DNA of 64,000 nucleotides from Actinomycetota bacterium (GTDB lineage Bacteria; Actinomycetota; Nitriliruptoria; Nitriliruptorales; JAHWKO01): positions 69,198 to 133,197 of the forward strand of contig JAHWKW010000011.1 in the NCBI GenBank assembly GCA_019347675.1. The letters are read 5' to 3'. Below, piece after piece: positions 47,981-57,350 of this stretch. Under the pieces are notes generated by a model. That model worked only from the letters and a program-made list of their open reading frames with translations, was not told where the DNA came from and ran no database searches. How positions within the stretch are numbered: the stretch's first letter is position 1; each line of letters opens with the position of its first letter. The translations under genes and the position numbers were made by a program.

Positions 47981-49491
47981 AAGCCGCGACGGACGTACCT
48001 TATCGTCTGCCTACTTCTATCGTCTGCCTACTTCGACGAAGGTCCACCACGAACTCAACCGCCGGTGACGCGGCCGGCCTGCTACGCGCCCCAGTTGGCC
48101 GTTCGCGGAGGGCGTCGACGAACTCATCGAGTTCCTCGTCCCCTCCAATTTTCGGGCAGGAATCGATCCGGTCCCCCGCGGTCGGCATCCTCCTGGTCCT
48201 GTAGGGCAATCCTTGTCGTCGCAACTACGACTTCTTCAAACGTTCTGTCGCTCGTCATCCTGATTCACCTCATCGCCGACCGGCCCTGAGACCCGTTGGT
48301 CCCGGACGCCATTCCCCGCTACCCCCCATGGCCGTCCGGCGTACCGCCTCACCTCTCCCTACCCGGCTCTTCGCGGTCAGGACGACCCAACGGCCTGAGA
48401 TCGTCGTCTACAGGAGCGACGACGCGCAGACCAGACACCCCGTACCGGCCAAGAAGTTACTCCGACTCTGTGGCGATTGCGTTGGTCATGGACATTTCGC
48501 CGGCCATCCGCATCGGCGTAACCATCGTCAAGCATCCGGATGCGGCCACACCCCGCCAAACGAGGTGAGTGCGGAATCGAGTGTCCGCAACTTTGCAGCC
48601 TCGACGAAGAGCGAGTCCTTACGATGCTCAACCGCCTCTATGTCCGGCAAGTTGCCTTGGCGAAATCGCGTCTCCTGCGGGTTGCCGAATCCGACAGCGC
48701 GAAAGCACGTTGAGGACGAGTGCAGGCGTAGGTTGCCAGGGATGTTACCGTCCGCGTGCACTATCTCCACACTGTCCGCGATCACGGCCCGAGGCGGTCA
48801 CCGCGGCGATGCCCGACGCGCTCGCGTTCGTCGACAGCTACTTAACCGAGTTGCGTTGGCCTGATCCAGCCAGCGTGGATGGTCGCCGCCACCTCAGGGC
48901 GACCGCACCAAACTACAGGGCGATGTCGTCGCCGCGGGCAGAGGCCGCAGTGACCCTGGTGGTGCCCACCGGGTAAGCTCCTCGCGCGGCGATGCCGTGG
49001 ATGGTTGGCCGGTTGAGACGCTTCAGACACTGCGCCGCAGCCATGCTCCCGGCGATGCGGTCGGCGTTACAAAGCCACGTCCTCACCATACAGATCCAAC
49101 GTCCTCCAGCGGTGGCGTCCCTCCCCGCCGTCGTAGGGCATGCACCACCTCGTCCCGATGCCCCCTGGCGGCGCTCGCCCTCGAGCGTGGAGCAATGTGG
49201 TCTCCGCGGGCGACCGAACCCGCGCGCACCTTGCCATCGGCGATATCATGCCCGCCGGTGGACACCGGGTCCACCACCATCCTGTGAAATGGAGGTCCCC
49301 GTCATCACAGACGCCGGCTGCGCGGACGGAGCCACGAGCGCGTTCCCACCAGCCAAGACTGCGTCGTGCGCAGCGCATGTTCATGGCTCGATGTGTGGGG
49401 ACACCTTGCTTGACAGCACGGCCACCCGACGTATCCAACGAACGTTCGGCCGCCCGACACGGCCATTCCGCGCTGAGATTGAACGGGACAC
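47981..49491. other. Gene-poor 1.5-kb tract with coding debris
   Basis: No intact gene can be supported. A minus-strand stretch at about 48090-48290 shows a weak resemblance to a small acyl-carrier-protein-like frame (start MTSDRTFEEVV, then a frameshift, GGDEELDEFVDAL), which I cannot confirm. Another minus-strand frame at 48528-48785 encodes 85 residues with no family I recognise. A 17-bp tandem duplication lies at the left end. Confidence 0.4.
48001..48034. repeat. Perfect 17-bp tandem duplication
   Basis: TATCGTCTGCCTACTTC occurs twice without mismatch, directly upstream of the FkbM gene that starts at 47980. It suggests local slippage or a relic of an insertion. Confidence 0.9.
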
Positions 49492-50268
49492 ATGGGACCG
49501 ATAGGCACCTTGCGCTGGACGTGGCGTCATCCCATGAACGCCGACCGGCGGATGGCTGCCGTGGCCCGCGCCGGAATCCACCAGGTCGTGAGTCGCATCC
49601 GGCAGCAACCGATGATTGTGCCACTCGGGCGCAAGAGTCATGTCTGGGCCGTTCGCGGGATGAGCGCCTCGACCAAGGCCTTCTATGCCAACCCACCTGA
49701 CGTCGAGATGGCCGTCTGGCAGAAACTCCTTGTCGCAGGCGACCTCTTCGTCGATGTAGGAGCGAACGTGGGGACCTACTCGCTCATCGCCTGCGAGGCC
49801 GGAGCAGAGGTGATTGCGGTGGAACCGAACGACCAGGCGCGCCGGTGGCTCATGAAGAACATCGAACTCAACGGTTACCGGGCCGACGTACGTTCTGTAG
49901 CCCTTTCCGACCAACCAGGCCAGGTTCGGATCACCGTCGACCTCGGGACCACCAACCGCATCGACCCGGCCGGCGGGCAGATCGTAGAGGTTGATACCCT
50001 CGATTCGCTAATAGGGGAACGCCACGCCTACGTCAAAGTCGACGTTGAGGGTCATGAGTTGCAGGTGCTCCGGGGTGGTGCCCGCGCACTAGAGGAGCAA
50101 CGACTCCTGGCGGTGCAGCTCGAGTGGAACGCCTGTGCTGACCGCACGCCGGTGTCGGAGCTGCTCGCAGACTACGGCTATGAGGTGATGCAGGCACTTC
50201 CGAATGGAGACTTGGTCCCCGCAGGCGACACGTTGCACGACATCGTGGCCGTGCCAAAGACGTCGTAA
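49492..50268 (+). CDS. FkbM-family methyltransferase (3 of 3)
   Basis: The 258-residue protein has LFVDVGANVGTYSLIACEAG and YVKVDVEGHELQVLRGG, the two FkbM signatures. ATG 49492 is used; ATG 49534 is an alternative. It is the only intact plus-strand gene in the decayed zone and is very GC-rich, unlike the FkbM genes at 35155 and 47183, so it may have come with a different locus. It ends 70 bp from an ISL3 remnant. Confidence 0.78.
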   Translation: MGPIGTLRWTWRHPMNADRRMAAVARAGIHQVVSRIRQQPMIVPLGRKSHVWAVRGMSASTKAFYANPPDVEMAVWQKLLVAGDLFVDVGANVGTYSLIACEAGAEVIAVEPNDQARRWLMKNIELNGYRADVRSVALSDQPGQVRITVDLGTTNRIDPAGGQIVEVDTLDSLIGERHAYVKVDVEGHELQVLRGGARALEEQRLLAVQLEWNACADRTPVSELLADYGYEVMQALPNGDLVPAGDTLHDIVAVPKTS

Positions 50269-50343
50269 CAGCCTCCGGAGCGGAGCCGCACTAGCCGTCA
50301 TCCTTCAAGTAGGCAGCTGGTGGTGTTGTCGGCATTGCCGGCT

Positions 50344-51463
50344 CTACGCAGCATCGAGGGGGTGCGGCCCCTGATCTTGGCGTGGGCGGAGTGTCCCATT
50401 TAACGCCGCAGTGCAACAGTAGTCGGACGCGATAGTTGCGGAAGTTGCGAAACCGAAGGCGATCCTCTTGACCTTCTTGCACAGTCCGACCATGGCCTCG
50501 GTGCGGCCGTTGGACAGCTGGCGGGTGTGGTAGGCGGGGATGCCGGCGCGCCAGCGTCGCACGGTGCGCGCCAGCCGGGAGACCTCGTCGACCCCGACGC
50601 GATTTCGCCCAGTCGAGGAACGCTTTGAAGCGGGCGGCTGCGGTGACGGGATCGTCGGCGTCGTAGACCGCACTCAACAGCTGGCGGGCGTGCCAGGCGC
50701 TTTCGACCTCGAAGTACGGATCGCCGACGTCGAGGACCTGGCGGATGCGCTCGTGGGCGCGGTCGTCGAGCCGCTCGACGGCGACCAGCAGCAGTTTTTT
50801 CGGATCCGGTACAGCGCGCGTCCTCGCGGCCGCGGTAGCCAGTGGTCTCCTGCTGGACCGCGGCGACGCACCTCGTCGACCACCTGGTTGCCGACCCGGA
50901 CACGCGGAAGTGGTCAACGATGGCCTGAGGCAGCGAGCGGCGCAGCGACGACGCGTAGCCCTCGTAGGGGTCAAGCGCGGCCTGCTCGACGCCGTGGCAC
51001 CACTCCTGGCCGCGGGCCGAGAACCAGGCGGTTTTCGACCACATCCAGCAGCCGGCCACAGTCGAGACCACGAACGCGGTGGCCCAAGAGGTCCGCGAGT
51101 CGAACGTGCCGCGCAGCAGGTTGTGCTCGTCGACCCCGCCGCGCACCCCCTCGAGGCGGTCGTCGTCGACCATGCGCTCCCCGACTCGACAACCGCGTTG
51201 TTCACCGTGTGCCAGCCCACCCCCAGATCCGCCGCGAGCTGGGAGACTGCGGTCCCGTCACGCCCCACCCAACGCACCGCCCACCGCCGCGCACGTTCGG
51301 TGAGCCGCCCGGGGGGGCGGATCTGCGGGCTCGTCTCACGCCACGATCCCCGCCGGACGCGTCCTGCTCGCACGCCAGATGCGCTTGTCCACACCAGCAT
51401 CACCGGCCGGTCACCCACGGGCACGTCGCGCACCCTTCGTGCGCGCCCGACCCTTCGAGACCG
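50344..51463 (-). mobile_element. ISL3-family transposase remnant, several frameshifts
   Basis: Read on the minus strand, the order of an ISL3 transposase can be followed through different frames: a region like VPVGDRPVMLVW, the helix-turn-helix LTERARRWAVRWVGRDGTA and LAADLGVGWHTVN, then the DDE domain pieces DPYEGYASSLRRSLPQA and DPKKLLLVAVERLDDR, then the C-terminus FRNFRNYRVRLLLHCG. At least three frameshifts interrupt it. The N-terminal zinc-finger part is absent, and the element joins a glycosyltransferase fragment directly at 51464, so it is truncated. It cannot transpose on its own. Confidence 0.8.
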
Positions 51464-51640
51464 CGCGTCGTAGCGAATCGTTCGATAGAACTCGGCGTCG
51501 TAGGTAGGTCTTACTCCGTGATTGCTCAGAAAGAGCACCGTAGGTGACAGAACCTCGGAGTGGGCCAGCCTTTGATAGAGGGGGACGTGATGTTGGGTGG
51601 GGTGGGACACCACGATGCCGAGACGGATTTGCGTTCATGT
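51464..51640 (-). pseudogene. GT4 glycosyltransferase fragment fused to IS sequence
   Basis: About 50 codons (VVSHPTQHHVPLYQRL, then VLSPTVLFLSNHGVRPTYD and RTIRYDA) match the start of the intact glycosyltransferase at 38185, where VVSHPIQYHVPLYRRL and VLSPTVLFLSRHGVDPTYD are found. The frame then runs straight into the ISL3 remnant. The upstream codons are also shifted, since the LGIVV segment is out of frame with the nearest ATG. The rest of the gene is lost. Confidence 0.85.
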
Positions 51641-51644
51641 TTCA

Positions 51645-52778
51645 TCATAGACATCTTGTCGCTGCTGCAAGAGTGGATGCAACGGAATCGCCATAGGAGT
51701 TCCAGGTACCGGCTTCCTGGGCGCGACGCGACGCAGCGTCTCCCATTCTCTTGCGTAGATCCCGATCCTCCCGAAGATCGTGGAGTGCGGCCGCGATGGC
51801 GTCGGGGTCCCCAGGACTCACGAGGTATCCATGAACACCATCGTCGACGAACTCTGAGGCTCCGGTCGCGGTTGTGGCGATCACGGGGAGGCCCGAGGCC
51901 ATCGCCTCTAGAACGACGAGTGCGAGTCCTTCTTGGACTGAGGCCAACACAAAGACCGAGGACTGTCGCATCAGTCGCGCTACCTCGTCGCTTCCTACAC
52001 GCCCCGTGCAGGTGACTCGCGTAAGCTGATCAGCGAAGCGCCGCCCGAACTCGTGATCGATAGGCCCGACGAACGTCGCAGCTGGATATTCGATCTGTGC
52101 CAGCGCTTCAAGGAGATACTGGTGGCCTTTCTGCAGCTCGACCCTTCCAACACTCACGACACGGAAGTCACCGTTCCCGGAACGGTCGGGCGTTGCGAAC
52201 ACCTCTGTATCGACGCCGTACGGTATGCGTCGCAGCTTGTCAGCTGCGACTCCCCTCCGTACAAACGAACTCTCCGCCGCCTCCGATGGCACAAAGATAA
52301 GGTCTGCCGATTCGTAGTCGCTGAGTTCTCTGCTGACGATCCACGGATCGAATCGGGGCGGCTGAAAACCCCACTTCTCATGTTCTCTCTCGAGGACTGC
52401 CCTCTGTTCGAGTATGTGCCACGATCCGCGATCACAGACCACCAGGCGACCGAGATCCCCAGCGCGCCGCAACGTATCTGTCGCGAACGAAGAAAGGCCG
52501 ATTACGATGTCGGCTTCAACCGCTCGGGACTTCGACCACCGGTCGAGCCCTCGGATCACGAAGCGACTCATCTGGTCGTCGATGGCTGGAGTAAGAGCAC
52601 GCAGTCCGTGGCGCAACGCCGCCCGTACGGGATGGGAGTGAACGCGACTGTTCGGGACATTGGAGATACGCGTTTTGGGCATCACTGTGTACAGGCCGTA
52701 CAGCATCCCATGCCGATGCAATTGCGCGGCCTGCGCGAACATGTGGAAGGGATACGCACTGACTACGGCTACCTGCAT
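51645..52778 (-). CDS. GT4 glycosyltransferase
   Basis: The 377-residue protein is full length for GT4: N-terminal VVSAYPFHMFAQAAQLHRHG, VCDRGSWHILEQR in the middle, YGVDTEVFATPDRSGNG linker, VVSVGRVELQKGHQYLLEAL and SSVFVLASVQEGLALVVLEAM with the E-x7-E element. ATG 52778 was chosen because its product aligns with the broken paralogue at 37758; ATG 52790 is possible. It is followed by the IS-fused fragment and preceded by an asparagine synthase remnant. It may still work for the polysaccharide, but its neighbours are broken. Confidence 0.82.
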   Translation of the reverse strand: MQVAVVSAYPFHMFAQAAQLHRHGMLYGLYTVMPKTRISNVPNSRVHSHPVRAALRHGLRALTPAIDDQMSRFVIRGLDRWSKSRAVEADIVIGLSSFATDTLRRAGDLGRLVVCDRGSWHILEQRAVLEREHEKWGFQPPRFDPWIVSRELSDYESADLIFVPSEAAESSFVRRGVAADKLRRIPYGVDTEVFATPDRSGNGDFRVVSVGRVELQKGHQYLLEALAQIEYPAATFVGPIDHEFGRRFADQLTRVTCTGRVGSDEVARLMRQSSVFVLASVQEGLALVVLEAMASGLPVIATTATGASEFVDDGVHGYLVSPGDPDAIAAALHDLREDRDLRKRMGDAASRRAQEAGTWNSYGDSVASTLAAATRCL

Positions 52779-52834
52779 CAGGTGATCCATGGGCTTGTGG
52801 AGACAGGCAACGGCGGCCTGCGGTAGTTGCTGCG

Positions 52835-52990
52835 CACACACTGATCGAGAACGATCAGACCCAACCTTCGAGCCCATGAGGAGCCACCGTTGATCAGGCT
52901 CGAGGCGACCTCCAGATCGAGAATGTCACCGACAGACGCTTGCGGGTCCAAGGCTCGTTGGAGTGAGCAGGTAAAGAGACATCGTCGGTG
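52835..52990 (-). pseudogene. Asparagine synthase C-terminal remnant
   Basis: A minus-strand frame shows VGDILDLEVASSLINGG and LGLIVLDQCVRSNYRR. This resembles the end of the intact amidotransferase at 42990 (GMLNSVNIWGLVCLDSWVRSY). Only about 50 codons remain, with no upstream part in frame. It indicates that this locus once held a second synthase ahead of the glycosyltransferase at 52778. Confidence 0.55.
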
Positions 52991-53429
52991 AGATCGGCGA
53001 GCGGCCATGGGGCTGCCCCCGTTCGTCATTGCACGGGCAGGGTCCGCCTGGTCGTTGTTGATCACTGGGCCGTTCGGTCCAATCGGAATAGCATCATCCG
53101 GCCCGAACTACGTTCGCCTGGTATCCGATCAATGTCTTCGAGTAGTCATCACGGAGGAGGACATCAGCTCTTGGAACATCGCAGAATACTCTTCAGGGCG
53201 TCCGGTGCCAACTATGCGTTCTTGACACACCCGGTAAGAAAGTCTCTTCACAGATGAGGAGCAGCCCACTGGCTTGCGAGACTCTCGTATCTCCTGGGCA
53301 GCCCTTAAGACGTGGCTGGGAATGTATGTGCTGGAGAACCGTCCAAGTCGTCGCGAGGTCGAAGCTACGGTCAGTGAACGGGAGTTCCGTTGCGCTCGCC
53401 GACAGAAAACTCGCGAACGGATAACAGAT
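52991..53429. other. Gene-poor 440-bp gap
   Basis: No gene can be supported. A minus-strand frame here (about 53130-53400) is open but joins the shifted C-terminal part of the sigma factor remnant and then runs into unrecognised sequence such as VKRLSYRVCQERIVGTG. I see no repeat or RNA signal. Confidence 0.4.
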
Positions 53430-54328
53430 CCGACCCGGATGTGCGTGGTGGTCCCCTCGGGGCCGAGGCGAACCTGGGTCATCGTTGGCGGACAGTTCGA
53501 GGGATCGTCGGCGGGGTTGTCGAACTGGCCCTCGATGATGGTGATGCCGGCACTGTGCACCACGTCCGTGAGACGGAAAGAGATCCCCGCCGCGAGATCG
53601 TCCTCGACCACCGCGGCCAGCTGGTCGCGGCCACGCAGCACCGACCCGTCGGGAACGCCACGCGGACGTCTCGGGAGACCTCGGCCGTGAACGGTTCGGG
53701 ACGATGGCGTGTCAGCTCAGCGACGGCGTGCTCGATGCGGTGCCGTTCAGCCGCGGCGCGTCGGCGATGTTCCCAGTCATCGGCGGCGCTGTGCAGCAGA
53801 ATCCCGCCCAGACGCCGCTTGGCTTCGGACAGGCGGCTGCGCACGGTTCCGACCGGGGCGTCGAGCACGGCGGCGATCTGGGCGTACGGGTGCTGTCGGC
53901 CGAAGTACCGCAGCATCACGACCAGCCGCAGGTGCTCCGGTAGCTGAACCAGCGCCGCCCATATCCAGTCGCCGAGGAGCTGTGTCTCCAGCGTCTCCTC
54001 CGTGGACCTTCCGGCGTTGACGACGTTCTCATCACTCAGGTGCTCGACGCTGACCAGAGCAGGGGTCCGGCGCCGCAGCCGGGCGAGACAGACGTTGCGG
54101 ACGATGCGTTTGCAGTCACGGCGTGAACGCGTCCGGGGCGCGGAGCGAGCCCACGTGCTGGACCGCCACCAGGAACGCATACTGCACGGCGTCCTGCGCC
54201 TCCACGGGGTCACGCAGGTAGCCGAGGGCCACGGCGTACGACCACGCGCGGTGCCGCTGGAGCAACAGTCCCAGGGCGGCGCCGTCACCGGATCGGGTCG
54301 CAACCACCAGTTCAGCCGTATCAGCCAT
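53430..54328 (-). pseudogene. ECF-like sigma factor with C-terminal extension, copy 1 (broken)
   Basis: The start (ATG 54328; MADTAELVVATRSGDGAAL) leads through region 2 (DPVEAQDAVQYAFL) to AFTP, where TGG has become TGA near 54117, and one extra base follows (CTGCAAACG in place of CTGCAACG). Region 4 continues in another frame (LPEHLRLVVMLRYFGR, then GTVRSRLSEAKRRL). A third lesion, one lost C near 53660, shifts the SnoaL-like tail (GITIIEGQFDNPADDP). ECF-type factors direct RNA polymerase to stress or envelope promoters. Comparison with copy 2 at 57020 fixes the lesions. Confidence 0.85.
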
Positions 54329-54498
54329 CGATCCCTCCGCCGCGAGCGGCTTCCGCCCGGTTGCGGCAAGAGATGCTTCCGGCGCGTGAGAAGTTCGCAC
54401 CCGCATCCAGCAGGGCACTGATCGTGCGGTGTGCGCGCGTCCTCCCGCGGTCCTGCCACGACACAGGCCCTTAGCCACGTCCGCGACTGCCGTGACGA
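54047..54498. repeat. Long direct repeat, copy 1
   Basis: About 450 bp, from the sigma factor's region 2 to beyond its start codon, is repeated with high identity at 57070-57518 in the same orientation. Both copies contain the start ATG and about 170 bp upstream. The differences include the two stop-creating changes described for each copy. Confidence 0.85.
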
Positions 54499-54617
54499 AG
54501 CGTCTGTCGCCCCGAAAGGGAACCAACTCCTTGCACGACTACCCCGCGGACGGGCTCTGGAGTCGGTCCCGCGACCCACTATGAACAGCAAGGTGCCCAC
54601 GGCAGTTCCCTGCCGGC

Positions 54618-55052
54618 TCAGAGGGCGTCGAGCGGGTGTATCCAGCTGAGCTCCGGGAAACGGGCGAAGCCCCGGTCGGCCGAGCAGAGGGTCGCGCCGC
54701 GCTCCATCGCGATCGCCGCGACGTACGCGTCCGGCACGAGGTTGCCCCGTGCCTCTCCGGTCCGGCATAACCGCTCAAAGATCGCCCAGTGGCGTGGGCC
54801 GGGATCTGCGGCGAGGACGTTCGCGCCCGTCCGCAGGGCATCGCTGAAGCTGAATGCCACATCGAGCGGCGTCGGCTCGCGGAAGACACGAGGGTGGGTG
54901 ACGACACGGATGAAGCCCGAGAGCACCACCGAGGCGAGTCCGAGAGGCTCGTCTGCGCGACGTGTCTCCTCCAACCAGCTCCGGTAGCGATCGTGATGCG
55001 GAACCTCGGGTCGGTGGGCGTAAACGAGGACGTTCACATCAACGAAGCGCAC
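54618..55052 (-). CDS. vapC: PIN-domain toxin, VapC-like
   Basis: The 144-residue protein starts at GTG 55052 (MRFVDVNVLVYAHRPEVPHH) with the first PIN Asp at residue 4, and has Asp residues in LVPDAYVAAIAMERGATLCSADRGFARFP split around the family's usual loop. PIN toxins are RNases, usually cutting tRNA or rRNA. GAGG sits 6 nt upstream. It overlaps the antitoxin gene by 14 bp, the usual arrangement. It appears intact although all its neighbours are broken, as expected for an addictive pair. Confidence 0.85.
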   Translation of the reverse strand: MRFVDVNVLVYAHRPEVPHHDRYRSWLEETRRADEPLGLASVVLSGFIRVVTHPRVFREPTPLDVAFSFSDALRTGANVLAADPGPRHWAIFERLCRTGEARGNLVPDAYVAAIAMERGATLCSADRGFARFPELSWIHPLDAL

Positions 55053-55308
55053 GCAGATCCTCGTCGCGATCCATGACATCACGGAGGGCCGCCCCCTCAC
55101 CGAGGTCGACACCGGGCAGGGTCCCGCTGCCTCCGTACGTCGGCAGTGGCGGCAGATCCTCGTCCGCGCGCCGCGCTGACGCCTCGAACGACCGACGCAG
55201 CGCGTCCTCGATCACCTCGCCGACCGTGCGACCATCCCGTGCGGCGCGTTCCTTCACCGCTCGGTAGAGGGCGTCGTCGATCCTGATGGTGGTCCGCATA
55301 CCGAGCAT
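55039..55308 (-). CDS. vapB: Ribbon-helix-helix antitoxin, VapB-like
   Basis: The 89-residue product begins MLGMRTTIRIDDALYRAVKE and continues with GRTVGEVIEDALRRSF, a ribbon-helix-helix DNA-binding domain (about 4-48). The acidic, flexible C-terminal half (PPLPTYGGSGTLPG, then MDRDEDLRALR) is the expected toxin-neutralising part. Starts at ATG 55308 or ATG 55299 are both possible. It precedes the PIN toxin gene and overlaps it. Self-regulation by binding its own promoter is known for the family and agrees with the inverted repeat upstream. Confidence 0.82.
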   Translation of the reverse strand: MLGMRTTIRIDDALYRAVKERAARDGRTVGEVIEDALRRSFEASARRADEDLPPLPTYGGSGTLPGVDLGEGAALRDVMDRDEDLRALR

Positions 55309-55339
55309 CTTAACATCAGTACCTACCATCTTGATGCTC
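55303..55339. promoter_or_regulatory. Inverted repeat at the antitoxin start, putative operator
   Basis: GAGCATC (55303-55309) and GATGCTC (55333-55339) are perfect 7-bp inverted arms 23 bp apart, with an extra CATCTT copied inside each end. The site overlaps the antitoxin's start region, the usual place for an autoregulatory operator. Confidence 0.5.
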
Positions 55340-56325
55340 ATGGCTCATCTGATCCGAACACCTCAGCGCTGAAGCGGGTCACGGCGTCGTCGTCCATCGC
55401 CGGGAGGACGTGTGCGTAGACGTCCAGGTCATGCTCGCGTTCGCGTGACCCAGTCGACGGCTGACCACCGGCACTGGCACGCCGGCCTGGAGCATGAGGC
55501 TCGCGTTGGCAGTGGCGGACGCCGTGTAAGCGGATGCGCGGCAGTGGTAGCTGCGCGACGACGTCGCGGAAGGCGCAGGTGACGCTGAGTGGATCCAGGG
55601 GGTTGTTCGTCCTCGGTGGTGAAGACGAGATCCCAGCGGTTGTCCCAACGGTCCCCGGCGACGCTGCGGGCCCGCTCATGACTCTGCCGTGTCCGTTGCA
55701 GCGCAGCGCTCGTACGTCGTCGATGCTGATGGAGCGGGTCCGGGACGTCTTCGGACGCTTGAGCTGTTAAGCGATCAGGGAGCTGGCTCAGGGCCCGACG
55801 CACGTGGAGCACGCCCTGGTCGAGATCCACATTGCACCAGCGTAGGCCGAGGAGCTCCCCGCGGCGCATCCCCGTGGCGGCGGCGACGACCCAGAGTTCG
55901 TGCAGCGGATCGGCGACGGTGAGTTCGAGGAAGGTCCGCAGCCGTTCAGCGCTCCAGATGGCCCGCTCGTCGTCGTCTACCTCGTCGACGTCGGGGTCGT
56001 GGCGAGGAAGGGACGCGTCGACGCAGGGTTTCGCGGCGAACAGCCCCTGCCGGATGGCGTCCGAGAGGGCCTTGCGCAACGCCGCGTGGGTGAACTGCAC
56101 CGTCCGTGGCGAGAGCGGCTTGCCGTTCTTGCCGCCGCTGCGCATCAGCCGGGCGTAGAACCGGTCGAGGTCGCGCACCTCGATCGCGTCGAGGGCGAAA
56201 TCTCCCAAGCCCGGAACGAGGTAGCGATCGACGATGCCCCGGTAGGCGTGCCAGGTGGACGCGGCGAGACGCGGACGCTGGGTCTCGAGCCACTCCGTCA
56301 GGTACGTCGACAGGGTCTCCGTCAC
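55338..56325 (-). pseudogene. Tyrosine site-specific recombinase (integrase), frameshifted
   Basis: From GTG 56325 an N-terminal SAM-like domain is clear (LSTYLTEWLETQRPRLAAS, then RYLVPGLGDFALDAIEVRDL), followed by the catalytic Arg region AAATGMRRGELLGLRWCNVDLD. Past about 55680 the frame is lost: the His and second Arg region (LMLQAGVPVPVVSRRLGHAN) is read in another frame and the Tyr end (DVYAHVLPAMDDDAVTRFS) in a third. At least two frameshifts break it. It would have mediated integration of a mobile island. No tRNA or obvious att site was found alongside. Confidence 0.85.
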
Positions 56326-56490
56326 GTGCGCCCTCGCTCGTCCCCGCCAGCATGGGGGCGTTCCCCGTACGCAGGCGAACGTGCCGCTACGACGTTGTGG
56401 ACGAACCGCCGGGGTTCGCGTCCGAGGTTCGAGACGGCCGTCGATCGGCGCGGGACCGTCTCGTAGCCCGGAGGATGAGCGGGATCGCCC

Positions 56491-56985
56491 TCACGCCGCT
56501 ACCAGGACCCACCGCATGCGATAGGCGTAGGCACGTAAGAGCCCCAGCGCGTCTCCACCGGGAACGGCGCCCACCAACGCAGGAACGCCGGTGGTGGGAA
56601 CGCCTTGCCAGCCACGTAGCGGGCGGAATCCGGCAACGAGCGACAGCGTCTGGAACAGGCTGACCGCTGAGCGAGGCGCACCGCTACTTCGGAGGACGAG
56701 CTCCAGGCGGGTCGGCACCGGCAGGTCCAGCTCCGAAGCGAGATGCACACCGGACGGCAGTTGCCGGAGGCCGACGCTCATCGAGTCCTCGGCACCGACT
56801 TCGTGTGCCAGTCGAGCAGCGGCGGCCCACGCCTCGCGAGGTAGACGATTGATGGCCCGCTCGAGATCATGGAGCTTCTTGGAGCGCTGACCGATGTGGT
56901 CCTGTCGCAGGTGGAGACACAGGTGAAGGAGCCGTCCCGCTTCATCGAGACAGTTCAGCTCGGAGTCCACCAGTTCAAGTGTCAC
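56491..56985 (-). pseudogene. Nucleotidyltransferase-like (NTP_transf_5-type) fragment
   Basis: The 164-codon frame contains EAGRLLHLCLHLRQ and KLHDLERAINRLPREAW, and ends GLLRAYAYRMRW, which recall the C-terminal half of the actinobacterial nucleotidyltransferase family found in lasso-peptide and glycan loci. A stretch better fitting the family, GKAFPPPAFLRWWAPF, lies in another frame at about 56550-56600, so there are two frame changes. The N-terminal nucleotidyltransferase half is missing. Family identity is tentative. Confidence 0.5.
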
Positions 56986-57019
56986 ATGATGCCGCGAGAG
57001 GACCCTCCGCTGGAGGTCC

Positions 57020-57350
57020 GGGGGAACGGCTAGGCCCGTGAGACGGTGGTGTAGACCAACCCACCCTCAACGCTGACCAGAGCAGGGGTTCGGCGCCGCA
57101 GTCGGGCGAGACAGACGTTGCGGACGATGCGTTGCAGCCACGGGGTGAACGCCTCCGGGGCGCGCAGCGATCCCACGTGCCGGACCACCACCAGGAACGC
57201 ATCCTGCACGGCGTCCTGCGCCTCCACGGGGTCGCGCAGGTAACCGAGGGCCACGGCGTACGACCACGCGCGGTGCCACTGGAGCAACAGTCCCAGGGCG
57301 GCGCCGTCACCGGATCAGGTGGCAGCCACCAGCTCAGCCGTATCAGCCAT
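57020..57350 (-). pseudogene. ECF-like sigma factor fragment, copy 2 (broken)
   Basis: From ATG 57350 the frame reads MADTAELVAAT and then TGA, where copy 1 has CGA (Arg). After it the frame is open and intact through DPVEAQDAVQDAFLVVVRH and AFTPWLQRIVRNVCLARLRRR, past the sites broken in copy 1, up to PALVSVE, where homology ends and unrelated codons follow. The region 4 half is missing. The two copies are broken by different lesions. Confidence 0.85.

Noticed and set aside
48090-48290. Acyl carrier protein gene on the minus strand
   Set aside because: The resemblance is short, needs a frameshift and lacks the DSL phosphopantetheine site.
50291-51613. A single novel 440-residue protein
   Set aside because: Its first 50 codons match a glycosyltransferase and the rest is frameshifted ISL3 transposase, so it is a fused pseudogene.
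55338-56325. Attachment site or tRNA gene as integrase target
   Set aside because: No tRNA-like cloverleaf or flanking direct repeat tied to the integrase was seen; the only long repeat is the sigma factor duplication.
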